NCBI RefSeq assembly: GCF_020742345.1
Contig: NZ_DYXC01000058.1
Coordinates: 1-64,000, forward strand
Reading direction: 5' to 3'
Length of the DNA stretch: 64,000 nt
Source: Enteractinococcus helveticum
Lineage (GTDB): Bacteria; Actinomycetota; Actinomycetes; Actinomycetales; Micrococcaceae
Positions 60,800 to 64,000 of this stretch are shown piece by piece. A program made the translations under genes and the position numbers. The number at the start of each line of letters is the position of its first letter. Within the stretch, counting starts at the first letter, position 1. The notes under the pieces are model-generated. The model was not told the DNA's origin and searched no databases. It saw only the letters and a list, made by a program, of their open reading frames with translations.

Positions 60800-61321
60800 T
60801 TAGAATTCTTTGGCAAGGTGGTCGTTATACAGCGTTTCCAGCTTTTCGGAAAACGGCACAAATACGACCTTTTCTATAGCAACCGCCGAGGCCATCGAAC
60901 CTACGGTGTCAACCGCTACGGCTACGGCGTCATCGTGGGGCCACCCGTAGACCCCGGCGGAGATGGTAGGAAAGGCAACCGAGTTGGCGCCAAGTTCCTC
61001 CGCGACTTCCAGGCAGCGCCGGTAGCAGCTGACCAGCAGGTGACGACGATCCTTGGTTTTTGCATAGACCGGACCCACAGTGTGAATAACCCAGCGGGCG
61101 GGCAGTTTACCGGCCGTGGTGGCCACGGCGTCACCGGTTGGCAGGCCATCGGGCAGCTCGGAGGCGCGCAGCGCTTTGGTTGCCTCGAGGATTTCGGGTC
61201 CGCCGGCACGGTGGATGGCGCCGTCTACACCACCGCCACCCAATAATGTGGAGTTGGCCGCATTGACGATTGCATCAACCTCAACGGTTGTAATGTCTCC
61301 ACGTTGAACAACCAGTTGCAT
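60800..61321 (-). CDS. Macrodomain protein, O-acetyl-ADP-ribose deacetylase type
   Basis: 173 aa single macrodomain of the YmdB/MacroD clade: RGDITTVEVDAIVNAANSTLLGGGGVDGAIHRAGG (ADP-ribose loop 1 with the conserved Asp and GGGGVDGAIH), VIHTVGPVYAK, SCYRRCLEVAEELGANSVAFPTISAGVYGWP (loop 2). It would remove acetyl or ADP-ribosyl groups. AAGGGG precedes the ATG, which lies 2 bases after the usp stop; last gene of an MBL-usp-macrodomain operon. Confidence 0.9.
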   Translation of the reverse strand: MQLVVQRGDITTVEVDAIVNAANSTLLGGGGVDGAIHRAGGPEILEATKALRASELPDGLPTGDAVATTAGKLPARWVIHTVGPVYAKTKDRRHLLVSCYRRCLEVAEELGANSVAFPTISAGVYGWPHDDAVAVAVDTVGSMASAVAIEKVVFVPFSEKLETLYNDHLAKEF

Positions 61322-61323
61322 AC

Positions 61324-61755
61324 CTACCCCTTTTCGTTCTTGTCACGCTTTGTCACAGAGGTTTCGGGGACCTTCACCGATATGACGGCAACGGGCAATT
61401 CGCGCAGCAGTTCATCGGCAACGGATCCCATCATGAATTTGGAAAACCCAGAACGCTTTGCCGCTCCGATAACCACCGCATAGGGGTTGAGCTCGGCGAC
61501 GACGTCTTTAAACTCATCGGCGGTCGAACGGCCCCGAGAATATTTGCGTAATTCCGTAGGCACACTAAAGCGCGACAAGTAGTGTTCTAGCTGCTCGGTT
61601 TCAGCCTGAGTCAATTCTGATTCGGAGCGCCGCTCGGCACCCGGGCCAGCATTGACGACGACCACCTTCATGGAGAGTTTCTCGGCGAGGTCTAACCCGA
61701 AATTCAGGGCTGCTCGTGACGGTTCTGACTCGGTGTATCCGACAATAATGGTCAT
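61324..61755 (-). CDS. Universal stress protein (UspA family)
   Basis: 143 aa Usp domain: IIVGYTESEPSRAALNFGLDLAEKL, VVVNAGPGAE, and the nucleotide-binding end VIGAAKRSGFSKFMMGSVADELLRELPVAVISV (G-2X-G-9X-G(S)-like), so it may bind ATP. Middle gene of a tight minus-strand operon: 3 bases after the MBL gene, 2 before the macrodomain gene. Confidence 0.88.
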   Translation of the reverse strand: MTIIVGYTESEPSRAALNFGLDLAEKLSMKVVVVNAGPGAERRSESELTQAETEQLEHYLSRFSVPTELRKYSRGRSTADEFKDVVAELNPYAVVIGAAKRSGFSKFMMGSVADELLRELPVAVISVKVPETSVTKRDKNEKG

Positions 61756-61758
61756 GTA

Positions 61759-62607
61759 TTAATCCTTGGAGGTGCGAAGTAAATAGTCCAGAGTTGCTGC
61801 CAGAGTCTTCATGGCCGGCCCGCGAACCACATCGGGCAGATTAGGATATAAGCGCATCGACAGATCGTGGACGACCACCGATTCCCAGTCCACCGGCGTC
61901 AAAATGGGAGGCAGCCCGGTGATCAGCTCACGCACTTGCTCGACGCGTTCTAACCGGTGCTCACGATATTCTTGTGCGGTTCGCGCGACCGAAGCAAGGG
62001 TTGGACCATGGGCCGGCAGTACAGCAACCTGACGCCCGGCACCTTCCAGCGCCGCCAAGGTGGCCAGCGACTCAAAGTATTCGGCAAGTGTGCCGTCAGG
62101 GTAGTCCAGCATTGTGGTGCCTTCGCCCAGGATCGTGTCCCCGGTCAGCACGGTGCCACCAGGATGCGGTGCGGCATTGTCCTCGGGAATAAAAAATGAC
62201 ATGGAATCTGAGGTATGACCCGGGGTGGCCACCGCCCGGATCCGGGTTCCACCACCGGTGAGGACTTCGCCATCAACCAGGGGCAGCGCATCTTGACACC
62301 ATTGTTCATCGGCTGCCCGAACCGGAGCCGCAAAACGCTCAAGAAATGTTGGAAGGGCACCTGTGTGGTCCAGATGATGGTGGGTAATCAATATGGCATC
62401 AACTGCGCGATCGCCCAGCACTTTACTGACCGCATCGGCGTGTTCTGCGGAGCCGATAGCGAAACCAGGGTCTACGATCACCGCCGTATCCGCCCCGGGC
62501 GCGGCGATGATATAGGTGTTGGTGCCGCTCAGCGTCATCCCGGAGGGATTGTCCTGGGTTATTCGGGTTGTGAATTGGCTACTAGCCACGGTACTGGATT
62601 GACTCAT
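61759..62607 (-). CDS. MBL-fold metallohydrolase (LACTB2/RNase-like type)
   Basis: 282 aa metallo-beta-lactamase fold: NTYIIAAPGADTAVIVDPG, LITHHHLDHTGALPTFLERF (HxHxDH zinc site as HHHLDH), TPGHTSDSMSFF, VLTGDTILGEGTTML, LPAHGPTL. The C-terminal helices (EHRLERVEQVRELITG, SVVVHDLSMRLYP) resemble the LACTB2 group. Substrate unknown. ATG 62605-62607 is the start; the open frame extends upstream but overlaps the divergent gene. TAGACT-7-ATG suggests a leaderless transcript. First gene of an operon with usp and the macrodomain gene. Confidence 0.87.
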   Translation of the reverse strand: MSQSSTVASSQFTTRITQDNPSGMTLSGTNTYIIAAPGADTAVIVDPGFAIGSAEHADAVSKVLGDRAVDAILITHHHLDHTGALPTFLERFAAPVRAADEQWCQDALPLVDGEVLTGGGTRIRAVATPGHTSDSMSFFIPEDNAAPHPGGTVLTGDTILGEGTTMLDYPDGTLAEYFESLATLAALEGAGRQVAVLPAHGPTLASVARTAQEYREHRLERVEQVRELITGLPPILTPVDWESVVVHDLSMRLYPNLPDVVRGPAMKTLAATLDYLLRTSKD

Positions 62608-62620
62608 ATATTGAAGTCTA
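62607..62620. promoter_or_regulatory. Overlapping divergent leaderless promoters
   Basis: Only 12 bases separate the two divergent ATGs. Plus strand: TATATT (62607-62612), seven bases, ATG 62620. Minus strand: TAGACT (62620-62615), seven bases, ATG 62607. Each -10 touches the other gene's start codon, so the two promoters should exclude each other. Not tested. Confidence 0.5.
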
Positions 62621-63729
62621 TGGACTCTTCGACCAATTCTGGATACTCCACACCCGGCAAACCCTTTACTCGCGATACAAACTACATCAATGACCGCATT
62701 GTTGCCGACCCTGAAGCCCATCGGGTCGCCGACCATTATGAATACAACACCATCGGAACACTCACCACCGGCCTGACTCAAGGTGCTGAAGCCTGGCCGG
62801 TCGAAGCCGGCCGCTACCATCTGGTTGCTGCCCGCGCATGTCCGTGGGCCAACCGCACCATCATTGTTCGCCGACTGCTGGGATTAGAAGACGCTATTTC
62901 CCTGGGCACCCCGGGCCCCACCCACGATGCCAACTCCTGGACTTTTGATCTGGATCCCAACGGCGTCGATCCGGTGCTGGGAACTCAACGACTGCAACAG
63001 AACTACTTCACCCGCTTCCCGGAGTATCCCCGCGGCATCACCGTACCGGCCATGGTAGATATTCCAACCGGCGGTGTGGTCACCAATGATTACCCGCAGA
63101 TCACCCTGGACTTTTCCACCGAATGGACCGCATTCCACCGCGACGGCGCACCGAATCTGCTACCCGAAGAGCATCTCGATGAGATGTTCGACGTCATCAA
63201 ACGCATATTCACCGAGGTGAATAATGGTGTCTACCGCGCCGGATTTGCCGGCTCACAAGAAGCCTACGACGACGCTTTTGATCGACTGTTTACCGCACTG
63301 GACTGGCTCGAAGAACGTTTGACCACCCGACGTTATCTGATGGGCGAGCACATCACTGAAGCCGATGTTCGCTTATTCACCACGCTGGTGCGTTTTGATC
63401 CCGCTTATCATGGTCACTTCAAATGCAACCGTCATAAACTCATCGAATTCCCGGCACTGTGGGCCTACGCACGTGATTTGTTCCAAACCCCTGGCTTTGG
63501 CGACACCGTGGACTTCCAACAGATCAAAGACCATTACTACATTGTCCACCGTGACATCAACCCCACTGGCATTGTGCCCAAGGGTCCGGTACTGACCCAG
63601 TGGCTGAGCCGCCACGGCCGCGAAGACCTGGGTGGCTCGCCGTTTGGTGACGGCAGCGCCCCGGGTCCGGTGCGCGAGGGTGAAGGTGTGGATCCGGCAC
63701 ACAACCCGCTCTACGCCGGTAGGGGTTAG
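62620..63729 (+). CDS. Glutathionyl-hydroquinone reductase-like protein (YqjG/ECM4, Xi-class GST fold)
   Basis: 369 aa. N-terminal thioredoxin-like domain with the reactive Cys in YHLVAARACPWANRTIIVRRLLGLE, then PAMVDIPTGGVVTNDYPQITLDFSTEW. The helical C-terminal half has RRYLMGEHITEADVRLFTTLVRFDPAYHGHFKCN and the family 'DHYYIVHRDINPTGIVPKGP' ending. Xi-class enzymes reduce glutathionyl-hydroquinones. Actinobacteria use mycothiol rather than glutathione, so the natural thiol is probably different. ATG 62620 with TATATT seven bases ahead; no ribosome site. Confidence 0.88.
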   Translation: MDSSTNSGYSTPGKPFTRDTNYINDRIVADPEAHRVADHYEYNTIGTLTTGLTQGAEAWPVEAGRYHLVAARACPWANRTIIVRRLLGLEDAISLGTPGPTHDANSWTFDLDPNGVDPVLGTQRLQQNYFTRFPEYPRGITVPAMVDIPTGGVVTNDYPQITLDFSTEWTAFHRDGAPNLLPEEHLDEMFDVIKRIFTEVNNGVYRAGFAGSQEAYDDAFDRLFTALDWLEERLTTRRYLMGEHITEADVRLFTTLVRFDPAYHGHFKCNRHKLIEFPALWAYARDLFQTPGFGDTVDFQQIKDHYYIVHRDINPTGIVPKGPVLTQWLSRHGREDLGGSPFGDGSAPGPVREGEGVDPAHNPLYAGRG

Positions 63730-63839
63730 AACCGATCGTGGAGCCGTCATGTTCGGCCGTGAGTCAACAGCCCTTGTTGCTCCAGAGTGCAATAGATCTG
63801 CGACTGATCGGCGTGCCAGATGCCAGGCCAAGGTTTTTC

Positions 63840-64000
63840 TTAGGCCTCGGTTCGGGGGCGAATCCAGACCTCGGTGATTTGGGTATCCGAGGGTGCTTCG
63901 ATCACGTGCCGAACGGTTCGGGCCACCGTTGAGGGCTTGATGAGCGTCTCGGGCAGGATCAGCGGATAATCGTCGTCCCAAGCAATCATCGGGGTATCCA
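63840..64000 (-). CDS. SDR oxidoreductase, C-terminal 53 residues
   Basis: Fragment entering from the right edge and ending at TAA 63840-63842. It reads DTPMIAWDDDYPLILPET, then LIKPSTVARTVRHVIEAP, then TQITEVWIRPRTEA. The arrangement 'P-xxVAxxVxxVIxxPxxxxIxEVxIRP' is the usual end of YdfG-like classical short-chain dehydrogenases. The cofactor site and catalytic residues lie outside the window. The interval 63730-63839 holds nothing I can name. Confidence 0.65.
   Translation of the reverse strand, partial: DTPMIAWDDDYPLILPETLIKPSTVARTVRHVIEAPSDTQITEVWIRPRTEA

Overview
The window looks like chromosome of a moderately high-GC actinobacterium, most likely of the order Micrococcales (Micrococcaceae-like). 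The signs are GTG/TTG starts, AAGGAG ribosome sites, several TANNNT-7-ATG leaderless-type starts, DUF222/HNH and SCO1664/MSMEG_4193 family genes, a homoprotocatechuate dioxygenase resembling the Arthrobacter/Brevibacterium enzymes, and a full mevalonate pathway. The genus is inference only. I saw no rRNA, CRISPR array, prophage or insertion sequence. The only tRNA seen is tRNA-Sec.

Left part (1-12.5 kb): a clipped DUF6457 gene, then hpaH-hpaI (last steps of homoprotocatechuate breakdown), then a complete selenocysteine locus (selC-selA-selB on the minus strand, selD divergent). Next is a three-gene formate dehydrogenase operon. Its catalytic subunit is a selenoprotein, read through an in-frame TGA with a good bacterial SECIS hairpin just behind it. 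The sel genes therefore sit beside their client.

12.5-20.3 kb: an SDR, a hotdog thioesterase, a MalY/PatB-type PLP enzyme, a MoxR-like AAA+ ATPase with its VWA partner, the MSMEG_4193/SCO1664 pair, and an unrecognised protein with a papain-like Cys/His/Asp pattern.

20.3-28.4 kb: the second homoprotocatechuate operon, hpaG(FAH-RraA fusion)-gntR-hpaE-hpaD. Its promoter carries the same 10-bp palindrome (TCGTATACGA) that lies upstream of hpaH about 23 kb away, which suggests one GntR regulon split in two. A levodione-reductase-like SDR, gene-poor stretches with decayed coding sequence, a heptad-repeat coiled-coil membrane protein and a GerMN lipoprotein follow.

28.5-38.6 kb: a tight operon mvaK1-mvaD-mvaK2-fni-mvaA-mvaS, overlapped at its end by a SWIM/SNF2 helicase gene. 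38.6-51.6 kb: a DUF222/HNH nuclease-like gene, a thiamine ABC transporter under a TPP riboswitch, a DHA2 drug exporter, an agmatine-deiminase-like protein that has lost its catalytic residues, a GlcD-type FAD oxidase, a YdcZ transporter and aspartase.

52-64 kb: a secreted M23 peptidase, a MarR/MFS divergent pair, a cold-shock gene overlapping a membrane-anchored Pro/Thr-rich protein gene, an S4 protein, a flavin reductase, hisD, an MscS channel, an MBL-usp-macrodomain operon, a glutathionyl-hydroquinone-reductase-like protein and a clipped SDR.
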